From Clostridia bacterium (GTDB lineage Bacteria > Bacillota_A > Clostridia > Christensenellales > Aristaeellaceae): a stretch of 12,591 nt of DNA. The translations under genes and the position numbers were made by a program. The stretch covers positions 1-12,591 of the forward strand of contig WRHG01000044.1 in assembly GCA_009783365.1 (NCBI GenBank), in the 5' to 3' direction. The notes under the pieces are model-generated. The model was not told the origin of the DNA, did no database searches, and saw only the letters and a list, made by a program, of their open reading frames with translations. Positions 1-7,041 of this stretch are shown in pieces (position 1 is the stretch's first letter; every line of letters starts with the position of its first letter).

Positions 1-848
1 GATTCCGCCCATGCCCAGCAATCCTGAAGCCGCCCGCCGCAAGCGGCGCCCGGGGCCGGTAAAGCATCGCAATATCCGTAAAAATTCGGGCCGGCCTTCT
101 GGTTGTCCGTATTGGGCGTCACGCAGCCCTCTTTTTCCAGCAGGGTGAACAGCCTCTTTCGGTCCTCCGTTACATAGCGCATCAGAGCATGCATGGCTTC
201 CGGGAAATCATAGTACCAATACATCATCCGGTCCATTCCCACAAAGCGGTGCAGCTGCCAGGAGAGGCCGAAGAAATACAGCCCGACCCATGCGTCGTAA
301 CCCTGCCTGGCGGAGTCGAAATGGTCAAAGTTGCCGAGGCGTACATCCAGTATTCCGCTCAACATCTCCTGGAGCATCGCCAGCCTGTTGAGCGATAGCT
401 CCCTGTTAATCCGGATCTCGCGGGGAATAAGCTTTTTGATATCCTCCGGCGTTTGGACCGGGCTGTTAAACACATATCCCAAACGGGAGGAATCAAGAGC
501 CTCCGCGCTTATCATCCGGACGTCGACCCCAAAACCGGAGAACGCCACATCCCATCCGATGCGCAGATAGGGCTCCACCACAATGTCGTCTCCAACCTCC
601 TCCGCGTGCCGGATTGTCTCCAGCATCAGATATTCCACATTGCGAAGGTATTCATCCTGGCATTGCAGTTCCCGCTGTTCCACGTAATTGAAAATATCGT
701 TGGGTTCCACGAGGATCATCGGCCGCGTGGGGCGAAGGCTGTGCAGATCCGTCCACAGCCGTTTGCGTTCCCGCATGGCGGGCAGTGAAGCCAGTTCTGC
801 CCACTTTTCCGCCAAAGAGCGGATTCGGGAAACATCTTGCTTTTCCAT
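1..848 (-). CDS. Uroporphyrinogen decarboxylase (URO-D)-like protein, 3' end beyond window
   Basis: About 282 residues are visible and the frame is open to the left edge, so the C-terminus is missing. The N-terminal part reads like the URO-D-like proteins of anaerobic Firmicutes: an ERKRLWTDLHSLRPTRPM stretch near residues 25-42, then RIGWDVAFSGFGVDV, and near the edge FYGYCDALPAPG followed by WAWAES. The superfamily includes haem-pathway HemE and corrinoid-dependent methyltransferases (MtaA/MtbA/CmuA type). In a catabolic operon a methyltransferase-like role is likelier than haem synthesis, but this is inference. The ATG at 848 follows AGAGGAAAGG by about 7 nt. It overlaps the TGA of the upstream reductase (TGATG), indicating translational coupling. 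No corrinoid protein is visible. The family call is good; the reaction is unknown. Confidence 0.8.
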   Translation of the reverse strand, partial: MEKQDVSRIRSLAEKWAELASLPAMRERKRLWTDLHSLRPTRPMILVEPNDIFNYVEQRELQCQDEYLRNVEYLMLETIRHAEEVGDDIVVEPYLRIGWDVAFSGFGVDVRMISAEALDSSRLGYVFNSPVQTPEDIKKLIPREIRINRELSLNRLAMLQEMLSGILDVRLGNFDHFDSARQGYDAWVGLYFFGLSWQLHRFVGMDRMMYWYYDFPEAMHALMRYVTEDRKRLFTLLEKEGCVTPNTDNQKAGPNFYGYCDALPAPGAACGGRLQDCWAWAE

Positions 849-1744
849 CAAGCCTTTCCTCTTGCGATTTCTGCTCCCGATAGTTTGGCATAGAATTTTG
901 CCAGGGCGCTATGGTCTTTTGCCCCAAAGCCGTCCGCGTGGAGCGTCTGCATCATTTCCATCACCTGGGCCGTGAGGGGCAGCGGAGCGCCGACGCTGTG
1001 GCCGGTATCCAACACATTCAGCAAATCCTTGATGTGCAGGTCAATCTTGAACCCCGGCTTGTCATTGCCTTCCAACATCATAGGCGCTTTCGCGTTCATC
1101 ACGGCGGACCCGGCCAGGCCGCCCTGAATGGCTTGAAACACCCGCTCGGGGTCAACGCCTGTTTTTCGGGCGAGGGTCAGCGCTTCCGCAAGGGCCGCGA
1201 TGTTCAAAGCCACGACGATCTGATTGGCAAGTTTCGTGGTATTGCCCGCGCCGATGGCGCCGCAGTGGACTGCGGACGAGCCCATCTTCAGCAAAACAGC
1301 TTCCTTAACCTCGTTGAACACGGCTTCGTCGCCGCCAACCATAATGGACAGGGTACCGTCAATCGCCTTGGGTTCCCCGCCCGAAACAGGCGCGTCAAGC
1401 ATTTTTACGCCTTTTTCAGCGCATGCCGCGGCGATTTCCTGGGATGCCAGCGGCGCGATGGATGACATATCGATGAGCAGCGTTCCGGCCTTTGCGCCCT
1501 CCAACACGCCGCCTTCGCCGCAGACGGCGGTTTTTACCTGCGGGGAGTTGGGCAGCATGGTTATGACCGTCATACAGCTTTCGGCGACCGCCTTTGAGGA
1601 TGCCGCCGCTTCCGCGCCGGCGGACGCCACGTCGTTAACATTTTCCTTGACGATATCATAGGCGACGACCCCGTGGCCGGCCTTCAGCAAATTCTTTGCC
1701 ATCGGCTTGCCCATGATCCCCAGTCCGATAAATCCTATTTTCAT
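848..1744 (-). CDS. 3-hydroxyisobutyrate dehydrogenase / tartronate semialdehyde reductase family oxidoreductase
   Basis: A 298-residue NAD(P)-dependent beta-hydroxyacid dehydrogenase of the usual family length. The Rossmann motif GLGIMG is at residues 7-12, the substrate-binding DAPVSGG at 117-123, and the catalytic-lysine motif GNTTKLANQ has K171 and N175. A conserved KDL follows at K239. The family interconverts a 3-hydroxy acid and its semialdehyde (3-hydroxyisobutyrate, D-glycerate/tartronate semialdehyde, related sulfonates); the substrate here is undetermined. I chose the ATG at 1744 because MKIGFIGLGIMG is the canonical N-terminus. A GTG at 1816 would add 24 atypical residues. The chosen ATG has no clear Shine-Dalgarno of its own and overlaps the stop of a small upstream ORF. 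It lies about 100 nt downstream of the SDR gene, the widest gap in this half of the operon, and its stop overlaps the URO-D start. Confidence 0.9.
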   Translation of the reverse strand: MKIGFIGLGIMGKPMAKNLLKAGHGVVAYDIVKENVNDVASAGAEAAASSKAVAESCMTVITMLPNSPQVKTAVCGEGGVLEGAKAGTLLIDMSSIAPLASQEIAAACAEKGVKMLDAPVSGGEPKAIDGTLSIMVGGDEAVFNEVKEAVLLKMGSSAVHCGAIGAGNTTKLANQIVVALNIAALAEALTLARKTGVDPERVFQAIQGGLAGSAVMNAKAPMMLEGNDKPGFKIDLHIKDLLNVLDTGHSVGAPLPLTAQVMEMMQTLHADGFGAKDHSALAKFYAKLSGAEIARGKA

Positions 1745-1803
1745 ACTTGCGGGGCATGTTCCGCGCCATTCGCGCCCGAACGCGCACGGTTTGGCGCGCG
1801 CAT
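1741..1803 (-). CDS. Possible 20-codon leader ORF coupled to the reductase
   Basis: A short ORF (peptide MRAPNRARSGANGAEHAPQV) starts at ATG 1803, 8 nt after AGGTGGG. It ends in a TGA that overlaps the ATG of the downstream reductase (ATGA arrangement). The reductase lacks a convincing ribosome binding site of its own, so reinitiation from this ORF would explain its translation. It is arginine-rich and resembles nothing I know. An ORF this short in GC-rich DNA could occur by chance; only the stop/start overlap and the Shine-Dalgarno support it. Confidence 0.3.
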   Translation of the reverse strand: MRAPNRARSGANGAEHAPQV

Positions 1804-1843
1804 GCCCGATTCCCACCTTTCCTTTTTAGTTTGCCGGTATTCC

Positions 1844-2638
1844 TTACATGTCATGCTTTAGCGCGTCCCATTCCGCACAGGCCAAGTATCCGCCGTCAAC
1901 GATCAAAGAGGTGGCGGTAATCCCGGAGGAGTCTTCACAGGAAAAATACAGGCACGCTTTTGCGATATCCAAAGGATACAGCGGTATGTTCATGGGTACG
2001 CGGGCCAGTCTCTTTTTGTAATGCACCTCCGGGTCTTTTTCCGTGTTTAGGTGCGTGCGGAGCAAAGGCGTGTCGGTGATTCCCGGGCATACGCAGTTGC
2101 AGCGGATTCCGTATCGCGCATAGTCAAGGCCAATGGATTTGGAAAGGTTCAGCACAGCGCCCTTGGACGCCGTGTACACAGGCGTCATATCCTGCCCGAC
2201 AAAGCTGGAGATGGAGCCGATGTTGACCACATAGCTGTGGGTATGCCGCGAAAGATGGGGAAACGCGTACTTGAAAGACAGGAACATGGACCGGACGTTC
2301 AGGTTCATCAGATCGTCCCATTCCTTGGCGGTATACTCATGCAGCATTTTCACCCCGACGGTTCCCGCGTTGTTAATCAGAATGTCGATCGTTCCATACC
2401 GAGAAACGGTACGGTCGATGGAATCCTCGATTTCTTTTTCCCGCTGCACGTCACACCGGATAAAGAAGGCCTCGCCGCCCGCCTCGCATATTTCGCCCGC
2501 GATGCGTTCTCCTTCCTGGGGGGTCCTGCCGATCATGGCAACTTTCGCGCCGTGCGCCGCGAAGAGCCGCGCGACTCCTTCGCCGATGCCCTTGTTCGCG
2601 CCGCTTACCCACGCCACCTTGTTTTCAAGCTTCTTCAT
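1844..2638 (-). CDS. Short-chain dehydrogenase/reductase (SDR), classical type
   Basis: A 264-residue classical SDR that oxidises or reduces a hydroxyl/carbonyl with NAD(P)H. The cofactor motif is SGANKGIG (12-19), with Ser replacing the usual Thr of TGxxxGIG. NNAG is at 89-92, the active-site Asn in NLNV at N114, a serine cluster GSISS at 141-145, and catalytic YTASK with Y155 and K159. PGITDTP (185-191) and IVDGGYL (246-252) are the usual C-terminal motifs. The start at 2638 follows GGAGGAGA, which lies inside the end of the upstream TIM-barrel gene; the two genes overlap by 14 bp, so they are co-translated. The substrate is unknown; polyol, sugar acid or 3-oxoacyl compounds are all possible for the family. 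Confidence 0.92.
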   Translation of the reverse strand: MKKLENKVAWVSGANKGIGEGVARLFAAHGAKVAMIGRTPQEGERIAGEICEAGGEAFFIRCDVQREKEIEDSIDRTVSRYGTIDILINNAGTVGVKMLHEYTAKEWDDLMNLNVRSMFLSFKYAFPHLSRHTHSYVVNIGSISSFVGQDMTPVYTASKGAVLNLSKSIGLDYARYGIRCNCVCPGITDTPLLRTHLNTEKDPEVHYKKRLARVPMNIPLYPLDIAKACLYFSCEDSSGITATSLIVDGGYLACAEWDALKHDM

Positions 2639-3473
2639 AGCTCTCCTCCGCCTCTTTCATAAGTTTCATCAACATCAGGCTTTCGGAAACATTGTCGGAG
2701 CGGTTGCAGTTTTCCCATTCCATCCAGATGTACTCAATCCCTATGAATCCGCTGTAACCGGCACGCTTCATGCTTTGCACGATACGGCGGTAGTCGATTG
2801 TGTTTTCGGACAGCACCGTTTGAAGCGCGTCCTTTTTCGCGCCCCGTCCGTGAAAATGGGATGCGTGGGCGATGAGCGGTTCGATATCGGCGTCGGGCAC
2901 GCCGATTTTTGTAAAATGCGTATAGTCCAATGTAAGCGTCAGGCCGGGAACGCTTTCCGCCATGCGAAGCGCCTTATCCGGCGTGTCGGCAATGGAGCCG
3001 AGGTGAGGCTCAAAGCCCATGATCAGCCCCGCGGATTTTGCTGTTTCAACGCGCCACGCGAGTTCCTCATAGGACCGGGGCAAGGAATTCGCGTCGTTTT
3101 CAAAGCGTACGCCCGGCAGGCAGGTCACATGGCGGGACCCGCACGCTACCGCGTATTCGACGGTTTCGAGGAACCGCCGCCGCACATCGCCGCGGACTTT
3201 TTCGTCGGGGTGGTTAATCGCTTTCGGCGTAAAATCCACATCGCATTGCAAAAAAACGTCGGCCACGGCAATCCCGGCGTCATCCGTCTGTTCCTTAAGC
3301 GCCTTGCCCCATTCCGCGGCTTTGCTGGAAATCATGGAGGGCTGAATGTGCGACCTGTTTTGAAACAGGCCGATGTCTACCCCGTCAAATCCCAGCAATC
3401 CGATGAGTTTCAACGTTTTATCATGGGGAAGCAGCGGAAAGGTAAAATCAGCGCAGGCATAAGAGTAACTCAT
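2625..3473 (-). CDS. Sugar phosphate isomerase/epimerase-like TIM-barrel protein
   Basis: A 282-residue protein of the xylose-isomerase-like / AP endonuclease 2 TIM-barrel superfamily (relatives include IolE, hydroxypyruvate isomerase and UlaE-type epimerases). Probable metal-ligand positions are E155 in GFEPH, D183 in LDYTHF, H206/H208 in HFHGRGAKK and E247 in GIEYIW, spaced as in the family. Such enzymes isomerise, epimerise or dehydrate ketoses and keto-polyols using a divalent metal. Two ATGs compete, at 3479 and 3473. The second stands 6 nt from GGGAGG while the first abuts it, so 3473 is preferred. It precedes the SDR with a 14-bp overlap, consistent with consecutive steps on one substrate. 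The region upstream (to 3773) is decayed. The exact reaction is not determinable. Confidence 0.88.
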   Translation of the reverse strand: MSYSYACADFTFPLLPHDKTLKLIGLLGFDGVDIGLFQNRSHIQPSMISSKAAEWGKALKEQTDDAGIAVADVFLQCDVDFTPKAINHPDEKVRGDVRRRFLETVEYAVACGSRHVTCLPGVRFENDANSLPRSYEELAWRVETAKSAGLIMGFEPHLGSIADTPDKALRMAESVPGLTLTLDYTHFTKIGVPDADIEPLIAHASHFHGRGAKKDALQTVLSENTIDYRRIVQSMKRAGYSGFIGIEYIWMEWENCNRSDNVSESLMLMKLMKEAEESYEEA

Positions 3474-3553
3474 GATCATCCTCCCTTGCGGTACAGTTCA
3501 GTCAATATAGCCCGCCGTTACGCCAATCCCGGCGTCCGGCGCCCATAATAAAG

Positions 3554-3585
3554 AGGGCCTTATACGGTCACGGATGACAGGCCCT
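3554..3585 (-). terminator. Nested inverted repeat in the operon's internal gap; possible attenuator or terminator
   Basis: Arms AGGGCCT (3554-3560) and AGGCCCT (3579-3585) pair perfectly over 7 bp and enclose a second 4-bp stem, GTCA/TGAC (3567-3570 and 3575-3578), with a CGGA/TCCG loop. Only a 6-nt one-sided bulge separates the two stems. In the operon's direction the hairpin is followed by CTTTATTAT, a weak U-rich tail. It lies between the E2 gene and the TIM-barrel gene and could partially terminate or stabilise the mRNA, giving unequal expression of the operon halves. The tail is too poor for a confident intrinsic terminator. Confidence 0.4.
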
Positions 3586-3594
3586 GTTTGCTGT

Positions 3595-3699
3595 TCACCT
3601 GATATCGGCCGCAACGATACGGGCGCCGCGCTCCGCCGGTTTTACGCGGCAGCTTTTTATAGGGCCGATGGCGCCGTCGGTTACAATGGCCGTTTTCAA
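3595..3699 (-). pseudogene. Relic of the N-terminus of an SDR dehydrogenase
   Basis: A 34-codon frame from a TTG at 3699 to a TGA at 3595 aligns without gaps to the first beta-alpha-beta unit of SDR enzymes. It begins KTAIVTDGAIGPI where SDRs have KxAIVTGGAxGIG, and ends PAERGARIVAADI where SDRs have LAExGARIVxAD. The glycine-rich cofactor motif is ruined (Gly to Asp, and GIG to GPI), and the frame stops before any catalytic region. It has no good ribosome binding site. The most economical reading is the truncated, mutated start of a former operon SDR whose remainder was deleted. It is not a copy of the intact SDR at 1844-2638, whose N-terminus reads differently. Homology is judged by eye. 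Confidence 0.55.
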
Positions 3700-3773
3700 A
3701 TACGCACAGCCTCCCCGCCTGCCCAATGAGCCGCCTCCGCCAGGGCCTGGCCCGCCTCCGTCAGGGGAATCGC
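3696..3773 (-). pseudogene. Possible oxidoreductase C-terminal tail remnant
   Basis: Directly after the E2 stop codon, and in the same frame, 25 codons read IPLTEAGQALAEAAHWAG and then GEAVRI before a TGA at 3696. The pattern resembles the last helix and strand of Gfo/Idh/MocA-family proteins (AxxSAxxGxxVRL ends) or zinc alcohol dehydrogenases (xPLxEAxxAL...GEAVRV ends). The stop overlaps the first codon of the SDR relic (TTTGA). It may be the tail of a deleted gene, or simply readthrough sequence after E2. The resemblance is short, so this is tentative. Confidence 0.28.
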
Positions 3774-4955
3774 TTAGAGCATCAGCTCCGGGTTTTCCAC
3801 ATGCTCTTTCAGATCTTTCAGGAACCTGGCGGCCGGCGCTCCGTCCACAATCCGGTGGTCAAATACCAGCGTTGCCTGAAATCTTTTTTGCAGGACCGGA
3901 AGATCATTCTGATCGGGCACGAATTCCTTTGTGATGGCGCCCACCGCCAAAATACAGCATTCCGGAGGGTTGATGATGGGCGTAAACTGTTCCACGCCAA
4001 AGGCGCCAAGGTTGGTGACCGTAAACGTTCCGCCTGCGGTATCCGAGGCGGAAAGGCCGGATTCTTTCGCTGCCGCCGCAAGTTTCGACAGGTTTTCATG
4101 CAATTCCCGAAGGGGCGTTATATCGGCGTTGCGCAGCACCGGTACCATCAGGCCCTTCGGCGTATCCACGGCAACGCCCACGTTGATTTCACGCTTTACG
4201 CATATCGCCTCGCCCTCCAAAACCGAGTTGATGATGCGGTGTGAGGCTAAAACATGCCCCGCGGCTTTTGCGATAATGGCGTCTACGCTAAGCGATATAC
4301 CGCGCTGCTTGTATTTTTCGCGCAGAGACAGGAGGGAGCCGGCGTCCACGGTTGTTGTCAGCGCCGCGCAGGGTTTCTGCGCGTGGCTTTCGGACAGCCT
4401 TGCGGCGATCGTCCTGCGTACAGGCGTCATGGGGATTTTCTGTAAGTCGCCGCCCGCGTCGGTATCGGAAGGTGTTTGCGGCGTTTTCCGGGTATCCAAA
4501 AACCGCAATACATCCGCCTTCACAATCCTATTACCGGGTTCCGGCGGCGAAAGCTCTCCCGGGTCAATACCGTGCTCCGCCGCTATTTTTCGAGCCAGCG
4601 GCGAAATGCGGATCCGGTGGTCCCCAAGCGTTGAAACGGGAAGCCTTTGCGCGGAGACCGGCGGCGCGGAAACCGGATTCGCGCGGCTGCCGCCCGCGGG
4701 CTTCTCAGGCGGTTCCCCATCGCCGGCTAAAACGAGAAAATCCTCATAGCATTGGATGGTTTCGCCTTCCTGAAACAGCAGTTCCGCCACGACGCCCGAC
4801 TCCGCCGCATAAATCTCCTGAACGGATTTATCGGTTTCCGCTTCCATGACGGCATCTCCCTCACGGATTTGGTCACCGGCCTTGACAAGCCATTTTGTGA
4901 CAACCGCTTCAGTCATGTTTACGCCGATTTTCGGCAGCGCCATGCGTCTCCCCAT
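3774..4955 (-). CDS. E2 subunit (dihydrolipoamide acyltransferase) of a 2-oxo acid / acetoin-type dehydrogenase complex
   Basis: A 393-residue E2 with the full domain order: one lipoyl domain (about 5-80, lipoyl-lysine motif ETDKSV with K43), a Pro/Ala-rich linker (80-112), a peripheral subunit-binding domain (about 114-153, ISPLARKIAAEHGID then GNRIVKADVL), a second linker, and a catalytic acyltransferase domain (about 172-393). The active-site motif DHRIVDG places the catalytic His at 367 near the C-terminus. It moves the acyl group from E1 through lipoyl-lysine to CoA. The ATG at 4955 is 7 nt after AGGAGG; MALPKI at 4943 is a weaker alternative. It follows E1 beta by 11 bp. The binding domain implies an E3 partner, which is not encoded here. 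Confidence 0.95.
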   Translation of the reverse strand: MGRRMALPKIGVNMTEAVVTKWLVKAGDQIREGDAVMEAETDKSVQEIYAAESGVVAELLFQEGETIQCYEDFLVLAGDGEPPEKPAGGSRANPVSAPPVSAQRLPVSTLGDHRIRISPLARKIAAEHGIDPGELSPPEPGNRIVKADVLRFLDTRKTPQTPSDTDAGGDLQKIPMTPVRRTIAARLSESHAQKPCAALTTTVDAGSLLSLREKYKQRGISLSVDAIIAKAAGHVLASHRIINSVLEGEAICVKREINVGVAVDTPKGLMVPVLRNADITPLRELHENLSKLAAAAKESGLSASDTAGGTFTVTNLGAFGVEQFTPIINPPECCILAVGAITKEFVPDQNDLPVLQKRFQATLVFDHRIVDGAPAARFLKDLKEHVENPELML

Positions 4956-4966
4956 GCCCGTGCCTC

Positions 4967-5959
4967 CTATTGATTGCTTAAAACAGTGTGAACGGCGGCC
5001 CGAATCTTGTTTTCATCCGGTATGCACAGCGCCTCCAGCCCCTTGTTGTACGGGGTGGGAACATTCAACCCGCCTACGCGAACGGGCGGAGCATCCAGCA
5101 AATCGAAACCCCGGCTGATGATTTCCGCCACGATATCGCTGGCCAGGCCGCCGCGCAGGTTAGACTCCTGACATACGACCACCCTGCCGGTTTTGGCGAT
5201 GGAGTTCATAACCGTCTCATAGTCAAGGGGAAGAAGGGATATCAGGTCGATTACCTCGCAGGATATACCTTCTTTCTCCAGTTCTGCGGCGGCGGCCTTG
5301 GCGCGGACCGCCATCATCGAATAGGCAATGACGGTTACGTCCGTACCCTCGCGGCGAATGGCGGCCTTGCCGAAAGGTACGGTGTAATTCTCTCCCTCGG
5401 GCCCGTCCGGAACTTCGCCCTTTATGCCATAGCTGCGTTTGTGCTCAAAAAAGATGACGGGATTGTCGTCCCGTATGGCGGTTTTCAGCATGCCCTTCAT
5501 ATCGTACGGCTCAATGGGGGCGACTACCTTGAAGCCCGGCACATGATTGAACCACGCCTCAAAGGATTGTGAATGCTGCGCCGCGATTCCCCCGCCCATT
5601 CCGAAGGGCGCCCGGATGACCAAAGGGATGTTTACCTTCCCGCCGAACATATACCGCATCTTCGCCGCCATATTGACCAGTTGATCCATCCCCAAGGTGA
5701 TCCAGTCCGAATAAAGGACTTCCACCATCGGGCGGAGGCCCGTGGCTGCCGCGCCGACGCCCGCCCCTACAAAGGAGGACTCGGAAATGGGCGTGTCGAT
5801 GACGCGATCCTTGCCGTAAAGGTCCATCAGGCCCAGCGTAATGCCAAACGGGCCGCCGCGCACCCCGATATCGCAGCCCAATAGAATCACGGTAGGGTCC
5901 GCCTTCATCTCTTCCTTGAAAGCGTCGTTAAGCGCCTGTCGTACCGTAATTACTGACAT
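4967..5959 (-). CDS. E1 beta subunit, thiamine-pyrophosphate-dependent dehydrogenase
   Basis: A 330-residue E1 beta of normal length. Signatures are the ITVRQALNDAF start, RVIDTPISESSFVGAG with the conserved Glu at 60, YSDWITLGMDQLVN, APFGMGGGIAAQHSQSFE with active-site His 129, and the C-terminal half with VIAYSMM and VVCQESNLRGG. Together with E1 alpha it decarboxylates a 2-oxo acid, or cleaves a diketone/acetoin-type substrate, and acylates the E2 lipoyl group. The ATG at 5959 sits 6 nt after GGTGGGG; a GTG at 5971 is too close to any Shine-Dalgarno. The gene is 17 bp after E1 alpha and 11 bp before E2. Sequence alone does not settle whether the substrate is pyruvate, a branched-chain or other 2-oxo acid, or acetoin. 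Confidence 0.95.
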   Translation of the reverse strand: MSVITVRQALNDAFKEEMKADPTVILLGCDIGVRGGPFGITLGLMDLYGKDRVIDTPISESSFVGAGVGAAATGLRPMVEVLYSDWITLGMDQLVNMAAKMRYMFGGKVNIPLVIRAPFGMGGGIAAQHSQSFEAWFNHVPGFKVVAPIEPYDMKGMLKTAIRDDNPVIFFEHKRSYGIKGEVPDGPEGENYTVPFGKAAIRREGTDVTVIAYSMMAVRAKAAAAELEKEGISCEVIDLISLLPLDYETVMNSIAKTGRVVVCQESNLRGGLASDIVAEIISRGFDLLDAPPVRVGGLNVPTPYNKGLEALCIPDENKIRAAVHTVLSNQ

Positions 5960-5976
5960 TTTGATCCCCACCTTGC

Positions 5977-7029
5977 TTAATCAATCATTTCGCCATTCGC
6001 GTAAATGTCGTCATACAGGATATCGGCGGACGGTTCGGTACATTCGTGCTGAGCATAATGGATCGCGTCCGTGACTTCCTGGATAGCGGACTGCTGAACC
6101 GCGTCTATTTCACCGGCTTCCAGGGTTCCTTCCTGCAGGAAATAGTCCCGTATGCGCTTGATGGGATCAACTTCCCAAAACGCCTCCGCCTCCTCCAGGT
6201 TTCTGTAAAATTGGTCGTCCGCCACAAAGTGACCCAGCAGCCGCATAAAGCGGGCTTCTATCAGCGTCGGTCCTCCTCCGCTCCGGGCCTTTTTAGCGGC
6301 CTTCTTTACCGCGCTGTATACATCAAACACGTTAAAGCCGTCCACTTGGACGCCGTCGATGCCATATCCGGCCGCCCGCTTGTACAGGTCGGTTTCCTTG
6401 CATATCCAATTCAGTTCCGTGGCAATGGCATACTGATTGTTTTCGATCAGGAAGATGGCCGGCAGGTTCCATGCCGCCGCCATATTGATGCTTTCGTGCC
6501 ATACGCCCTGGCTTGTGCCGCCGTCTCCGTGGAAGCAGATCGTCACCGCGTCCTTCCCAAGGATTTTAGCGGATAACGCTGAGCCCAGCGCAATGGGCAT
6601 ACCGCTGCCGACGATCCCGGTCGCCCCCAGCATGCCGATTTCCACGTCGGCAATGTGCATGGAGCCGCCCTTGCCGTGGTTGAGCCCCTCATACTTTCCG
6701 TGCAGTTCCGCCATCATCGCGCGTATGCTGGCGCCTTTGGCAATGGTATGGCCGTGGCCCCGATGGGTGGACGTGATATAGTCCGTCGTTTGAATGGCCG
6801 CGCAGGCCCCGACGGCGATGGCTTCCGCGCCCACATAGGAATGGGCGAGTCCGTAAATCTCGTCCTTCATCCACAACGCCCGCACCTGGGTGTCGAATTC
6901 CCGGATGAGGCACATCGTGCGGAACATTTCTTTTTGCCGTTCAAGGGACAGGCCGGCGGGCGCCTGCAGCTCCTTCAGGCAGGGAATCGCTTTTTTAATG
7001 ACCGATAGCGCCTTCGTTTGTTTGCTCAC
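5977..7029 (-). CDS. E1 alpha subunit, thiamine-pyrophosphate-dependent dehydrogenase (acetoin/2-oxo acid type)
   Basis: A 350-residue E1 alpha. It has STHRGHGH (87-94), the GGSMHIADVEIGMLGATGIV segment (121-140), and the ThDP/Mg motif starting GDG at 168-170 and closing with ENN at 196-198. The loop GHFVADDQFYR (266-276) replaces the GHFEGDxQxYR typical of acetoin-type E1 proteins. GGSMH.AD.. and GHF favour the acetoin dehydrogenase branch over classical PDH, but assignment by eye is only moderate. The GTG start at 7029 follows AGGAG by 9 nt; a nearby ATG runs into a stop after two codons. The gene is 12 bp downstream of the hydrolase gene and directly precedes E1 beta. Confidence 0.94.
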   Translation of the reverse strand: MSKQTKALSVIKKAIPCLKELQAPAGLSLERQKEMFRTMCLIREFDTQVRALWMKDEIYGLAHSYVGAEAIAVGACAAIQTTDYITSTHRGHGHTIAKGASIRAMMAELHGKYEGLNHGKGGSMHIADVEIGMLGATGIVGSGMPIALGSALSAKILGKDAVTICFHGDGGTSQGVWHESINMAAAWNLPAIFLIENNQYAIATELNWICKETDLYKRAAGYGIDGVQVDGFNVFDVYSAVKKAAKKARSGGGPTLIEARFMRLLGHFVADDQFYRNLEEAEAFWEVDPIKRIRDYFLQEGTLEAGEIDAVQQSAIQEVTDAIHYAQHECTEPSADILYDDIYANGEMID

Positions 7030-7041
7030 TGCATTTCTCTC

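Noticed and set aside
1745..1816. N-terminal extension of the reductase from a GTG at 1816
   Set aside because: The extra 24 residues precede the canonical MKIGFIGLGIMG start and do not resemble the family; the Shine-Dalgarno-like AGGAAAG abuts the GTG too closely.
2271..3548. 425-codon open frame on the plus strand
   Set aside because: It lies antisense to the SDR and TIM-barrel genes, both with clear catalytic motifs, ribosome binding sites and operon context. Its translation has no recognisable domain and reflects GC-rich antisense openness.
3480..3550. Separate promoter for the TIM-barrel gene
   Set aside because: A TATATT is present upstream of the gene on the minus strand, but no acceptable -35 lies 16-18 bp before it, so an internal promoter is not supported.
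3931..4749. 272-codon open frame on the plus strand
   Set aside because: It is antisense to the E2 gene, is biased in composition (Ser, Pro, Arg, Ala), and has no ribosome binding site or domain.
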